Assembly: GCA_902479065.1 (NCBI GenBank)
Contig: CABSNM010000030.1
Coordinates: 1 to 15,046, forward strand
Source of the DNA: an uncultured Collinsella sp.
Lineage (GTDB): Bacteria > Actinomycetota > Coriobacteriia > Coriobacteriales > Coriobacteriaceae
DNA: 15,046 bases
Direction of reading: 5' to 3'
Shown: one piece after another, positions 1-7,206 of the stretch
How the letters are laid out: each line of letters starts with the position of its first letter
How positions within the stretch are numbered: position 1 is the stretch's first letter
The notes under the pieces: generated by a model
Databases searched by the model: none
Told to the model about the DNA's origin: nothing
Seen by the model: only the letters and a program-made list of their open reading frames with translations
Translations under genes and position numbers: made by a program

Positions 1-16
1 TCCGCACATGTGCGGA
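1..16. repeat. Perfect 16-bp palindrome at the window edge
   Basis: TCCGCACATGTGCGGA equals its own reverse complement. It lies about 100 bp upstream of the CarD start and is followed by a loosely related GTTCGGATGAA at 30-40. It has no T-tract, so it is not a simple terminator. It could be an operator, or the end of a larger dyad cut by the window edge. Confidence 0.5.
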
Positions 17-75
17 TGAATGTGGAAGGTGTTCGGATGAAGTTGATAATCAAGGCGGGTTTGCGCACGTCAGCG

Positions 76-84
76 TGTTATTCT
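76..84 (+). promoter_or_regulatory. Possible extended -10 promoter of the CarD gene
   Basis: TGTTATTCT matches an extended -10 form (TGn followed by a 4/6 TATAAT match), placing transcription near 91 with a short leader to the ATG at 119. No convincing -35 sits at the right distance; TTGCGC at 61-66 is too close. This is a weak prediction. Confidence 0.25.
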
Positions 85-118
85 AGACATACGTAAATTC
101 GTATAAGTTGGAGGTAGC

Positions 119-604
119 ATGTTCTCAATCGGTCAACACGTCATTCATCCGGGCCAGGGAGTCTGCACCGTCGTCGGTTTTAGGGACGACACACCGCAGC
201 CCATGCTGCTGCTCGAGACCAAGCAGGGACATGCGCAGACGATCCTCATGTACCCCGTGGCGCAGGCCGACCGTCTGCACGCCGCCATCTCTCAGCAAGA
301 TGCCGAGCACCTGCTGAGCCACTATGACGAGCTGGAGTGCGACACCTTTACCGAGCGCAACAGCTCGCTTGAGGAGACACACTTTAAGCAGCAGCTCAAG
401 CTGGGCGCGCCCGAGACGGTCCGCGTGGCAAAGACCATGATGCACCGCATTCGCCAGGCCGAGGAAGCTGATAAAAAACCCAGCTCCTACTACATGCGCG
501 TACTCAAGGAGGCCAAACGCCGCTCCATCGAGGAGTTCGCCGTGGCCCTTGGCGTCACCGAGGAGGCCGCCGAAGCCCGCCTAGCCCAAGCCGCCCTCAA
601 CTAA
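119..604 (+). CDS. CarD family transcriptional regulator
   Basis: The 161-residue product begins FSIGQHVIHPGQGVCTVVGF, the typical opening of the CarD/TRCF RNA-polymerase-interacting domain (about residues 1-60). The rest is a charged helical region, as in actinobacterial CarD proteins of about 160 residues. Known CarD proteins bind the RNA polymerase beta subunit and the upstream edge of the promoter bubble, stabilising open complexes at housekeeping promoters. The start is supported by GGAGG at 110-114, four bases before the ATG. An overlapping reading frame from 108 is a shadow. The gene appears to be a single transcription unit: a hairpin repeat follows 12 bp after its stop. The family call is secure. 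Whether this is the essential global CarD or a paralogue cannot be decided here, because genomes of this group can carry several. Confidence 0.88.
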   Translation: MFSIGQHVIHPGQGVCTVVGFRDDTPQPMLLLETKQGHAQTILMYPVAQADRLHAAISQQDAEHLLSHYDELECDTFTERNSSLEETHFKQQLKLGAPETVRVAKTMMHRIRQAEEADKKPSSYYMRVLKEAKRRSIEEFAVALGVTEEAAEARLAQAALN

Positions 605-616
605 CCCATCCGCGCC

Positions 617-658
617 AAAAACCACCACAAAGGGAACAGGCACCTTTGTGGTGGTTTT
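617..658. repeat. Hairpin repeat, copy 1 (bidirectional terminator-like)
   Basis: A 16-bp perfect stem (AAAACCACCACAAAGG at 618-633 and CCTTTGTGGTGGTTTT at 643-658) encloses the loop GAACAGGCA. It begins 12 bp after the CarD stop. Flanking A-runs and T-runs give a U-tail on either strand, so it can act as an intrinsic terminator in both directions. Four close copies occur elsewhere in the window. This copy differs from most in its loop (GAACAGGCA instead of GGACAGGCA). Confidence 0.9.
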
Positions 659-712
659 CTTGTTCTAGTAGTATTCATTCTTATCGATACCCACGAGCAC
701 AAGGAGTCTCTT

Positions 713-1312
713 ATGGCAGAGCCGCTTACCGCCGGAATCACCCGCGACCGCGCGTTCGAACTGCTCAATGAGCACAACAAGGACCCGTTCCATATCACCC
801 ATGGCGAGACGGTCGAGGGCACTATGCGCTACTTTGCGCGCGAGTTCGACCCCGAGAACGAGGAGTTTTGGGGCATCGTCGGTCTGCTGCACGACCTGGA
901 TTGGGAGGAGCATGAGGACGACCCCATTAACCACACCATCTATGCTGCCGAGATTCTTGAGGGCGAAGGTGCGTCTCCCGAGCTCATTCGCGCCATCCAG
1001 ACGCACACGTCGGACTTCAACACCTCACTACCCAAGCCCGAGCTGCAGATGGAAAAGATCCTGTTTGCCTGCGATGAGCTCACCGGCCTGATCGGCGCTG
1101 CCGTCATCATGCGCCCGAGCAAGAGCGTTATGGACTTTACGACCAAGTCGCTCAAGAAGAAGTTCAAGGACAAGCGCTTTGCCGCCGGCTGCTCGCGCGA
1201 CGTGATTTCGCAGGGCGCCGAGATGTTGGGCTGGGAGCTCCCCGAGCTCTTTGACCGCACCATCGCGGCCATGCAGTCCTTCGCCCCCGACCGCGATACC
1301 TTCCAGGCCTAA
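713..1312 (+). CDS. HD-domain metal-dependent hydrolase, substrate unknown
   Basis: The 199-residue protein has the HD-superfamily metal-ligand pattern in order: His30 (DPFHITHGE), the His60-Asp61 doublet in GIVGLLHDLDWEEH, His98 in QTHTSD and Asp121 in FACDELTG. HD proteins are phosphohydrolases acting on nucleotides, cyclic dinucleotides or similar phosphoesters. No partner domain is present that would identify the substrate. Two basic stretches (KSLKKKFKDKR) lie in the C-terminal half. AAGGAG at 701-706 lies six bases before the ATG. The gene sits between two hairpin repeats (copies 1 and 2) and faces proA convergently, so it is probably monocistronic. A weak -10-like TAGTAT occurs at 669-674, with a possible -35 inside the right arm of repeat copy 1. 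Confidence 0.82.
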   Translation: MAEPLTAGITRDRAFELLNEHNKDPFHITHGETVEGTMRYFAREFDPENEEFWGIVGLLHDLDWEEHEDDPINHTIYAAEILEGEGASPELIRAIQTHTSDFNTSLPKPELQMEKILFACDELTGLIGAAVIMRPSKSVMDFTTKSLKKKFKDKRFAAGCSRDVISQGAEMLGWELPELFDRTIAAMQSFAPDRDTFQA

Positions 1313-1327
1313 CCGCCCACGCCACCT

Positions 1328-1369
1328 AAAACCGCCACAAAGGGGACAGGCACCTTTGTGGTGGTTTTT
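1328..1369. repeat. Hairpin repeat, copy 2, between convergent genes
   Basis: Arms AAAACCGCCACAAAGG (1328-1343) and CCTTTGTGGTGGTTTT (1353-1368) enclose the loop GGACAGGCA. One A-to-G change in the left arm leaves a G-U pair in the plus-strand RNA. It lies 15 bp after the HD-gene stop and about 14 bp after the end of proA on the other strand, so it can serve as a shared bidirectional terminator. It is one of five copies. Confidence 0.9.
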
Positions 1370-1382
1370 GTTTGCGCGGGCG

Positions 1383-2669
1383 TTAGGGACGGACCTGGCC
1401 GGTGCCGCGGAGCTTGTATTTGTAGGTGGTGAGGGCCTCGGCGGCAAAGGGGCCACGGGCGTGGAGTTTTTGGGTCGAGATGCCGATCTCGGCACCCAGG
1501 CCAAACTCGCCGCCGTCAGTGAAGCGAGTGCTGGCGTTGGAGTACACGGCCGAGGCATCGACAGCATCGAGGAAGCGCTCGCAAGCATCCGTATCCTCGG
1601 CAACGATGGCCTCGGAGTGCATCGTGCCGTAGCGGTTGATGTGTGCGATGGCCTCGTCCTCGTTTGCCACGACCTTCACGCTCATCTCGAGCGCCAGGTA
1701 CTCGCGACCCCAGTCCTCCTCAGTCGCGGCGACGTAGTCATCGCCCTCCACAAGCCCGGCATCGGCGCATGCGGCGCAGGTTGCCTCGTCGCCGTGAATC
1801 AGCACGCCGTGGTCATGCAGCACGGTCACGACCGCGGGCAAAAACGCATCGGCCACAGCACGGTCGACCAGCAGCGACTCGGCGGCATTGCACACGCCTA
1901 CGCGCTGGGTCTTGGCATTAACGATAATGTTGAGCGCCTTATCAAAGTCGGCGGATTCATGCACGTAGATGTGGCAGTTGCCCGTGCCCGTCTCGATCAC
2001 CGGCACAAGCGACTCGCGCACGCAGCGCTGGATCAGGCCTGCACCTCCGCGCGGAATGAGTACGTCGACAATACCGCGGAGCTTCATGAGCTCGCCGGTG
2101 GCCTCGCGGTCGGTGGACTCGATCATCGACACGGCCTCGCGCGGGAAGCCCTTGGCCTCGAGCGCATCGGCCAGCAGCTCGGCGATCATGGCACACGAGT
2201 GATAGGCCAGCGAGCCGCCGCGTAGAATGCAGGCGTTGCCGGTACGGATGCAGATGCCTGCGGCGTCGGCCGTCACGTTGGGGCGCGCCTCGTAGACCAT
2301 GGCGACCAGGCCCAACGGCACGCTCACGCGGGTCAGGTCCACACCGCTCGCAAGCACGCGGTGGTCGAGCACGCGGCCGACGGGATCGGGCAGCTCGGCG
2401 AGCTTCTCCAAACCGGCGGCCATGCCCTCGACGCGCTCAGGCGTCAGCAGCAGACGGTCGAGCAGACCGGCCGAAGTGCCCGCATCGCGCGCGGCGGACA
2501 TATCGAGCTCGTTGGCGGCGACGATGGAGTCGACACCGTTGCGCAGTGCTGCGGCCATGGCGCGCACGGCCTCCTGGCGCTGCTCATCGCTCGCCGTGGC
2601 AAGCGAGACCGACGCTGCCTTGGCGGCAACGGCAAGATCGTGGACATACGTGGCTATATCGACCGACAT
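1383..2669 (-). CDS. proA: Glutamate-5-semialdehyde dehydrogenase (gamma-glutamyl phosphate reductase)
   Basis: The 428-residue protein carries out the second step of proline synthesis, the NADPH-dependent reduction of glutamyl-5-phosphate to glutamate-5-semialdehyde. Full-length family landmarks are present: VYEARPNVTADAAG (about 126-138) followed by GNACILRGG, LIPRGGAGLI (about 204-213), VIETGTGNCHIYV (about 224-236), and the catalytic cysteine Cys260 in QRVGVCNAAESLL. Length matches typical ProA. On the minus strand AGGAG and AAAGGG precede the ATG, the first about 12 bases away. The gene is separated from proB by an opposite-strand peptidase, so there is no proBA operon here. Its end faces the HD gene, with a hairpin repeat between. 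Confidence 0.97.
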   Translation of the reverse strand: MSVDIATYVHDLAVAAKAASVSLATASDEQRQEAVRAMAAALRNGVDSIVAANELDMSAARDAGTSAGLLDRLLLTPERVEGMAAGLEKLAELPDPVGRVLDHRVLASGVDLTRVSVPLGLVAMVYEARPNVTADAAGICIRTGNACILRGGSLAYHSCAMIAELLADALEAKGFPREAVSMIESTDREATGELMKLRGIVDVLIPRGGAGLIQRCVRESLVPVIETGTGNCHIYVHESADFDKALNIIVNAKTQRVGVCNAAESLLVDRAVADAFLPAVVTVLHDHGVLIHGDEATCAACADAGLVEGDDYVAATEEDWGREYLALEMSVKVVANEDEAIAHINRYGTMHSEAIVAEDTDACERFLDAVDASAVYSNASTRFTDGGEFGLGAEIGISTQKLHARGPFAAEALTTYKYKLRGTGQVRP

Positions 2670-2712
2670 GGGCGGCCCTTTCTCCTAGAAGTTTGCAACC
2701 ATGGTAGCCGAT

Positions 2713-2743
2713 TTGCGCATGGCCTCGCCCGCGGCGGTAGAAT
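2713..2743 (+). promoter_or_regulatory. Possible promoter of the S33 peptidase gene
   Basis: TAGAAT at 2738-2743 is a 5/6 match to the -10 consensus, with TTGCGC at 2713-2718 upstream at a long 19-bp spacing. Transcription from about 2750 would give a short leader to the ATG at 2782 and would exclude the longer reading frame that opens at 2701. It lies just outside proA, transcribed the other way. Confidence 0.35.
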
Positions 2744-2781
2744 TGGTCAACCCGAAACACCGCAACGAACGGAAGTACCGC

Positions 2782-4200
2782 ATGGCCCTCATCACTTCAT
2801 ACAACGTCCCCGGCCTCTATGTCGAGGACCACAGCATCGACGTCCCCCTTGACTGGCGCGGCCTGGAGCCGATGCTCCTGGCCGTCGGCAACACCATGCG
2901 CCGCGGCGCTATGCCGGCACCAATCGCCGGCGCGCCCGAGAGCATCAAGCTCTTCTACCGCGTGGTTTGCGCGCCCGACCGCATCAACGACGATCTGCCG
3001 CTGCTCCTGTTTTTGCAGGGCGGCCCTGGTGGCGAGAGCCCGCGTCCGCTCTCACCCACGAGCGACGGCTGGATTGAGGAAGCCGTCAAACACTTCCGCG
3101 TGGTCCTTCCCGACCAGCGCGGCACGGGGCGCAGCAGCTGTGTAGACGGGCGTACGATCGCGGCTCTGGGCGAGCGCGCGACGGCGGCCGGCTCCGATGC
3201 CGCACGCTCGCAGGCGGACTTCCTCAAGCGCCACCTCGTCAGCTCCATCGTGCGCGATTTTGAGTACCTGCGCCTGGTGGGCTTTGGCGGTAAGCCCTGG
3301 GTCACGCTCGGCCAGAGCTACGGCGGCTTTTTGACGCTGAGTTATCTGTCGCTCTTCCCCGAGGGCGTGGCGGCGAGCTTTACCTGCGGCGGCATCCCCC
3401 ACGTGCCGGCGAGCGCCAGCGAGGTCTACGCGCACACCTTCCCGCGCATGGCCGCCAAGACGCAGCAGTATTACGACCGCTACCCCGCCGACGTCGAGCG
3501 CGTGGCAGCCCTGGCCGATGCGCTCGAGGCACAGAAGCCCGTGCTGCCCGACGGCTCGCCGATGACGGTCGAGCGCCTACAGCTCATGGGCAGCGACTTT
3601 GGTATGAAGCCGAGCTTTGAGCGCATGCACTGGATTATCGACCACGCGTTTGTTGATGGCGATGGCACGCTGAGCTGCGGCTCCTCGGTATCCGACGGCT
3701 TTTTGATGCGCGCATTCGAGCGCACCAACACACGCACGAATCCGCTGTACTGGACGCTGCAGGAGTTCATCTACGCCGACGGCGACACCATGCCCATTCG
3801 CTGGGCCGCGGCAGAGGAAAAGGCACACCGCGCCGAGTTCGACACGCTCGCGCGCCCGCTCATGTTTACCGGCGAGGCCATGTTCCCGTGGATGTTTGAG
3901 CAGATGCCCGAGCTCAAGCCCTTCAAGCCCGCCATGGACCTGCTGATGGAAGACACCAGCTGGGACAAGATCTACGACTCGCAGCGCCTGGCCTGCAACG
4001 AAGTGCCACTCCAGGCCGCCGTGTACTTCGATGACATGTACGTGGATTCGGGTCTGCAGCTCGACACGCTCAGTCGCGTGGGCAACTCGCATGCCTGGGT
4101 GACGAACGAGTTTGAACACGATGGCCTGCACGGCAGCGTGGTGTTCAAGCACCTCTTCAACGAAGCCCTCAACCGAGGAGACCTGCGCCAGATCTTCTAG
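2782..4200 (+). CDS. Alpha/beta hydrolase, S33 proline iminopeptidase-like
   Basis: The 472-residue protein has the S33 peptidase layout: oxyanion-hole segment LQGGPGG (about 79-84), DQRGTGRS (111-118), the nucleophile elbow GQSYGG with Ser179, a large helical cap insert, a candidate acid in FDDMYVD (Asp417 or Asp418), and a C-terminal His446 in NEFEHDGLHG. Known relatives remove N-terminal proline from peptides. The family is broad, so proline specificity is inferred. No signal peptide is visible, so it is probably cytoplasmic. The open frame extends up to 2701, but that ATG has no ribosome binding site. GGAAG at 2771-2775 lies six bases before the ATG at 2782, and family-like sequence starts there. 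It sits between proA and proB on the opposite strand, which suggests a link to proline supply. Confidence 0.85.
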   Translation: MALITSYNVPGLYVEDHSIDVPLDWRGLEPMLLAVGNTMRRGAMPAPIAGAPESIKLFYRVVCAPDRINDDLPLLLFLQGGPGGESPRPLSPTSDGWIEEAVKHFRVVLPDQRGTGRSSCVDGRTIAALGERATAAGSDAARSQADFLKRHLVSSIVRDFEYLRLVGFGGKPWVTLGQSYGGFLTLSYLSLFPEGVAASFTCGGIPHVPASASEVYAHTFPRMAAKTQQYYDRYPADVERVAALADALEAQKPVLPDGSPMTVERLQLMGSDFGMKPSFERMHWIIDHAFVDGDGTLSCGSSVSDGFLMRAFERTNTRTNPLYWTLQEFIYADGDTMPIRWAAAEEKAHRAEFDTLARPLMFTGEAMFPWMFEQMPELKPFKPAMDLLMEDTSWDKIYDSQRLACNEVPLQAAVYFDDMYVDSGLQLDTLSRVGNSHAWVTNEFEHDGLHGSVVFKHLFNEALNRGDLRQIF

Positions 4201-4207
4201 CAAAGGA

Positions 4208-4264
4208 GTGTCCCCACCTGCCGGCACAAAAAGAACGTCCCCAAGTGCCGAACAAGTGCCGGCA
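4208..4264. repeat. GTCCCC/GTGCCGG inverted-repeat element
   Basis: TGCCGGCAC at 4219-4227 is the exact inverse of GTGCCGGCA at 4256-4264, with a further GTGCCG at 4245-4250 that could pair instead. TGTCCCCA and CGTCCCCA lie within it as short direct repeats. It starts right after the peptidase stop. The GTCCCC core recalls the loop side of the five hairpin repeats, so it may be a second, degenerate family of the same kind; that relation is inference. Confidence 0.5.
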
Positions 4265-4297
4265 ACGACAATGCCGCAGGTAGAGAACGGAAAGCGA

Positions 4298-4395
4298 AAA
4301 CGCCCCTAAGCGAGCAAGGTGACGTGAAAGAGGAGGGCATTGACCTTCTGGTCATGCCCGACGATTGAACGTCAGATTGCCGCTTAGGGGCGTTT
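4298..4395. repeat. 98-nt nested hairpin between convergent genes
   Basis: A perfect 15-bp outer stem (4298-4312 with 4381-4395; AAACGCCCCTAAGCG) encloses further matching helices: 4314-4317 with 4377-4380, 4320-4325 with 4369-4374, 4335-4340 with 4354-4359, and 4342-4345 with 4350-4353, closing on a TTCT loop. About 35 base pairs form in all. On the minus strand the outer stem is followed by TTTTCGCTTT, so it may terminate proB. The complex interior is more than a simple terminator needs. It could be a miniature inverted-repeat element or a structured 3' RNA. Confidence 0.75.
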
Positions 4396-4409
4396 GCAGC
4401 GTCAATTGG

Positions 4410-5537
4410 TTATGCGAAGACGATCAAATTATCCCTGTGTATCGCCGGCTTCTCGGCCAGGTTAGCGAGCAGGCGGTTGCTGGCGATCTGGTCCTGGCGG
4501 CGACCGGCAGCAAGTTCCAGCACGTCCGAATCGGCCTCGGCGATACCGCGGGCGACGACCATACCGCTCGGATCGCACACATCGAGCACATCGCCCTCGG
4601 CAAACTGGCCATCGACCTCGCGAATACCCACCGCAAGCAAGGAAGAGCCACGGCTAACCAGCGCCTTCGCAGCACCATCATCAACCGTCACCGACCCATG
4701 TGCCTTGTCGCCCAGCGCGATCCACAGCTTGCGGGGCGCGATGTCCAGACGCTCCGCCGGCGGATCGAACAGCGTGCCCACGCTCTCGCCGCGGGCGAGG
4801 CGCACGAGCGCATCGGGCTCCTCGCCCGAGCAAATCACGCTCTGAATGCCCGCCGTCATCAGGATGCGACTCGCGCGGATCTTGGTAATCATGCCGCCCG
4901 TGCCCACCGATGTGGAAGAATCGCCCGCCGAGGCAATAATCTTGGCATCGATCTTATGCACGACAGGAACAAACTCGGCCGTGGGGTCCTCATGCGGATT
5001 GGCAGTATAGAGACCATCGATGTCCGAGAGCGTCACGCACAGATCGGCAGATACCAGGCAGCTCACGAGCGCCGCCAGTGTGTCGTTGTCGCCAAACTTG
5101 ATCTCGTCGACGGTAACGGTGTCGTTCTCGTTGACGACCGGCACCACGCCCAGCTCCACCAGACGCAGCAGGGCGTCGCGCGCGTGCAGGTAGGACGTGC
5201 GACGCGCCGTGTCGTGACGCGTGAGCAGCACGAGCGAGGTGAGCAGGTCGCGCGCATGGAACTCCTCGTCGTAGGCCGACGAGATGATGCACTGACCAGC
5301 CGAGGCGCAGGCCTGCAGGCTCGGAAGGTCGCCGACCGGCTTGCGGTCGAAGCCCAACACGGGATAGCCACAGGCAATAGCGCCCGAGCTCACCACGACC
5401 AGACGCCAGCCGAGCTTGCGCAGCGCTGCGGCTTGATCGGCAAGTCCGCCGATAAAGGCGCGGTTGACCTTGCCATCGGCGCCCACCACCGTGGACGAAC
5501 CGATCTTTACCACCATCGTTTTATAAGAAGTCGTCAT
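4410..5537 (-). CDS. proB: Glutamate 5-kinase with C-terminal PUA domain
   Basis: The 375-residue protein catalyses the first step of proline synthesis, ATP-dependent phosphorylation of glutamate, normally feedback-inhibited by proline. The amino-acid-kinase domain shows VVKIGSST near the start, VVSSGAIACG (48-57), PVVNENDTVTVDE (133-145), FGDNDTLAALV (148-158) and SDIDGLYTANP (171-181). The last roughly 100 residues (from about 275) form the PUA domain usual in full-length ProB. The ATG at 5537 is the first possible start, because an in-frame TGA lies two codons upstream, yet no Shine-Dalgarno sequence is visible; the internal ATG at 5516 is no better. It follows pncB with a 79-bp gap containing a hairpin, so it may depend on read-through from pncB or on an unseen promoter. 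Confidence 0.96.
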   Translation of the reverse strand: MTTSYKTMVVKIGSSTVVGADGKVNRAFIGGLADQAAALRKLGWRLVVVSSGAIACGYPVLGFDRKPVGDLPSLQACASAGQCIISSAYDEEFHARDLLTSLVLLTRHDTARRTSYLHARDALLRLVELGVVPVVNENDTVTVDEIKFGDNDTLAALVSCLVSADLCVTLSDIDGLYTANPHEDPTAEFVPVVHKIDAKIIASAGDSSTSVGTGGMITKIRASRILMTAGIQSVICSGEEPDALVRLARGESVGTLFDPPAERLDIAPRKLWIALGDKAHGSVTVDDGAAKALVSRGSSLLAVGIREVDGQFAEGDVLDVCDPSGMVVARGIAEADSDVLELAAGRRQDQIASNRLLANLAEKPAIHRDNLIVFA

Positions 5538-5575
5538 ACGTCAAACCAATCAACTGTTCAGCGAACGGCCGAGCT

Positions 5576-5609
5576 GGCGGCCAAGGGAGCGTGACTCGCC
5601 CCTACCGCC
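5576..5609. terminator. Hairpin in the pncB-proB gap, no T-tract
   Basis: GGCGG (5576-5580) pairs with CCGCC (5605-5609). Inside, AGGG and GCG (5584-5591, one bulged A) pair with CGCCCCT (5597-5603). It begins 7 bp beyond the pncB stop on the minus strand and lacks a clear U-tail. It could be an attenuator, a processing or stability hairpin, or a weak terminator. Confidence 0.4.
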
Positions 5610-5616
5610 CAAGGAA

Positions 5617-7122
5617 TCATTTTGCCCAGGGGAAAGCCGAGGCCGCGGCCATATTCTTGCGCACGAGCTCGTCGCGCACCTGGGCCAGGCCCTGTTCCAT
5701 ACCCACCACGTAGGTCTGCGGATACAGGAAGCGCTTGAAAGCCGCATCCAGATGATCGAGCGCCCAAACACAGCGCTCGCGCGCGTCCTGGATGCTCTCA
5801 CGCGGAGCCACCGCACTGCCGTCGCGCACGATCGGCACCAACAGCTCACGATACTCAAGTTCGGACACGTCGGTCACCAGGGCGGCATCATTCACGGCCA
5901 CGAGGGTATTGCCGCGCGCGGCGCCCTCCCCCGCCAGATGGTCCTCGTCGTAGATCATGTCGCAGACCGGGCCGCCAAAGCCGTCGTAATAACGGCGCAC
6001 GCGCTGTACGCCCGGGATCGTGCGCTTATAGGGCTGCTCGGAGAGCTTGACCACCGGCGTCCACGGGTCGGCCTCGCTCGCACGGCGGGCGGAAAGCTTG
6101 TACACGCCGCCCAGCGCCGGCTGGTCGTAGCAGGTCGCGAGCTTGGTACCCACGCCAAAGCTATCGATGGGCGCGCCCTGGTCGAGCAGCGACTGAATCG
6201 TGTACTCGTCCAGGTCGTTGGACACCGAGATACCCACATAGGGCAGGCCCTCGGCATCAAAACGGCCGCGAACATACTTGGAGAGCTTGGCAAGGTCGCC
6301 GGAGTCGATGCGAATAGCCGACAGGCGCTCGCCCACCGCCTCCATCTCCTTGGCAACCGTAATGGCATGCTCGCAGCCCTCGCGCACGTCATAGGTGTCG
6401 ATGAGCAGCGTGCAGTTCTTGGGGCTCGACTTGGCAAAGGCGCGGAAGGCCTCGAGCTCGGAATCGAAGCTCATCACCCAGCTGTGCGCATGCGTGCCAA
6501 AGACGGGAATACCGTAGCGGCGGCCGGCGAGCACATTGGACGTAGAGGAGCAGCCGGCAACGTAGCTCGCGCGCGCAACAGCTAGGCCGCCATCGGGGCC
6601 CTGGGCACGGCGCAGGCCAAACTCCGCCACGGGGCGACCGTCAGCGGCGAGCACCACGCGCGCCGTCTTGGTGGCGACAAGCGTCTGGAACCCGACGATG
6701 TTGAGCAGCGCCGTCTCGAGCAGCTGGCACTCCAGCGCGGGGCCGGTGACGCGCACCATGGGCTCGCGCGGAAAGACGAGCTCGCCCTCGGGCACGGCGT
6801 CGATGTTTACATGCGCACGAAAATCGCGCAGATAGTCGAGGAATGCGGACTTAAACATCGCGCCGCCGGCCGGGGCCTCAAGCGATGCGAGGTAGTCGAT
6901 ATCCTCGGGCGTAAAGCGCAGGTTCTCGACCAGCTCGGGCAGCTCGGCGGTGCCGCACATGACGGCATAGGCGCTGCCAAAGGGATGGTCGCGGTAAAAC
7001 GCGGTAAAACAACCCTGCTCATTGGCCTTGCCGCTCTCCCACAGGCCCTGGGCCATAGTGAGCTCGTACAGATCGGTGAGCATTGCAATGTCGGTGGGAT
7101 GCGAGATGTCGGTCAAAGCCAT
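5617..7122 (-). CDS. pncB: Nicotinate phosphoribosyltransferase
   Basis: The 501-residue protein joins nicotinate to PRPP to form nicotinate mononucleotide, the entry step of the Preiss-Handler NAD salvage route. Evidence includes the N-terminal TDLYELTMAQGLWESG (about 16-31), RIDSGDLAKLSKYVRG (near residue 270), and GVGTKLATCYDQPALGGVYKL, a hallmark of this family, further along. The length matches the longer Gram-positive type. On the minus strand GAAAGG precedes the ATG by eight bases. It lies 84 bp downstream of the tail-anchored protein gene and 79 bp upstream of proB, all in one direction, so a loose operon is possible. No recognisable niacin-responsive operator could be identified upstream by eye. 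Confidence 0.95.
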   Translation of the reverse strand: MALTDISHPTDIAMLTDLYELTMAQGLWESGKANEQGCFTAFYRDHPFGSAYAVMCGTAELPELVENLRFTPEDIDYLASLEAPAGGAMFKSAFLDYLRDFRAHVNIDAVPEGELVFPREPMVRVTGPALECQLLETALLNIVGFQTLVATKTARVVLAADGRPVAEFGLRRAQGPDGGLAVARASYVAGCSSTSNVLAGRRYGIPVFGTHAHSWVMSFDSELEAFRAFAKSSPKNCTLLIDTYDVREGCEHAITVAKEMEAVGERLSAIRIDSGDLAKLSKYVRGRFDAEGLPYVGISVSNDLDEYTIQSLLDQGAPIDSFGVGTKLATCYDQPALGGVYKLSARRASEADPWTPVVKLSEQPYKRTIPGVQRVRRYYDGFGGPVCDMIYDEDHLAGEGAARGNTLVAVNDAALVTDVSELEYRELLVPIVRDGSAVAPRESIQDARERCVWALDHLDAAFKRFLYPQTYVVGMEQGLAQVRDELVRKNMAAASAFPWAK

Positions 7123-7206
7123 GGGGCGACCTTTCGGATGTGTGGTACAGAATTTGAGGGTTAGACGAGAGCAGAGGATGCGGACATAACGCCCGATGCA
7201 AATAGG

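Noticed and set aside
1251..2225. 324-residue plus-strand open frame opposite proA
   Set aside because: It starts inside the HD gene, runs through the hairpin repeat and the reverse of proA, and shows no coherent domain.
2701..2781. Earlier start of the S33 peptidase at 2701
   Set aside because: It has no ribosome binding site, a possible promoter lies inside the segment, and family-like sequence begins at 2782.
4365..5594. 409-residue plus-strand open frame opposite proB
   Set aside because: It is an antisense shadow of proB with a low-complexity, His/Arg/Gln-rich translation and no family features; GC-biased codons open such frames.
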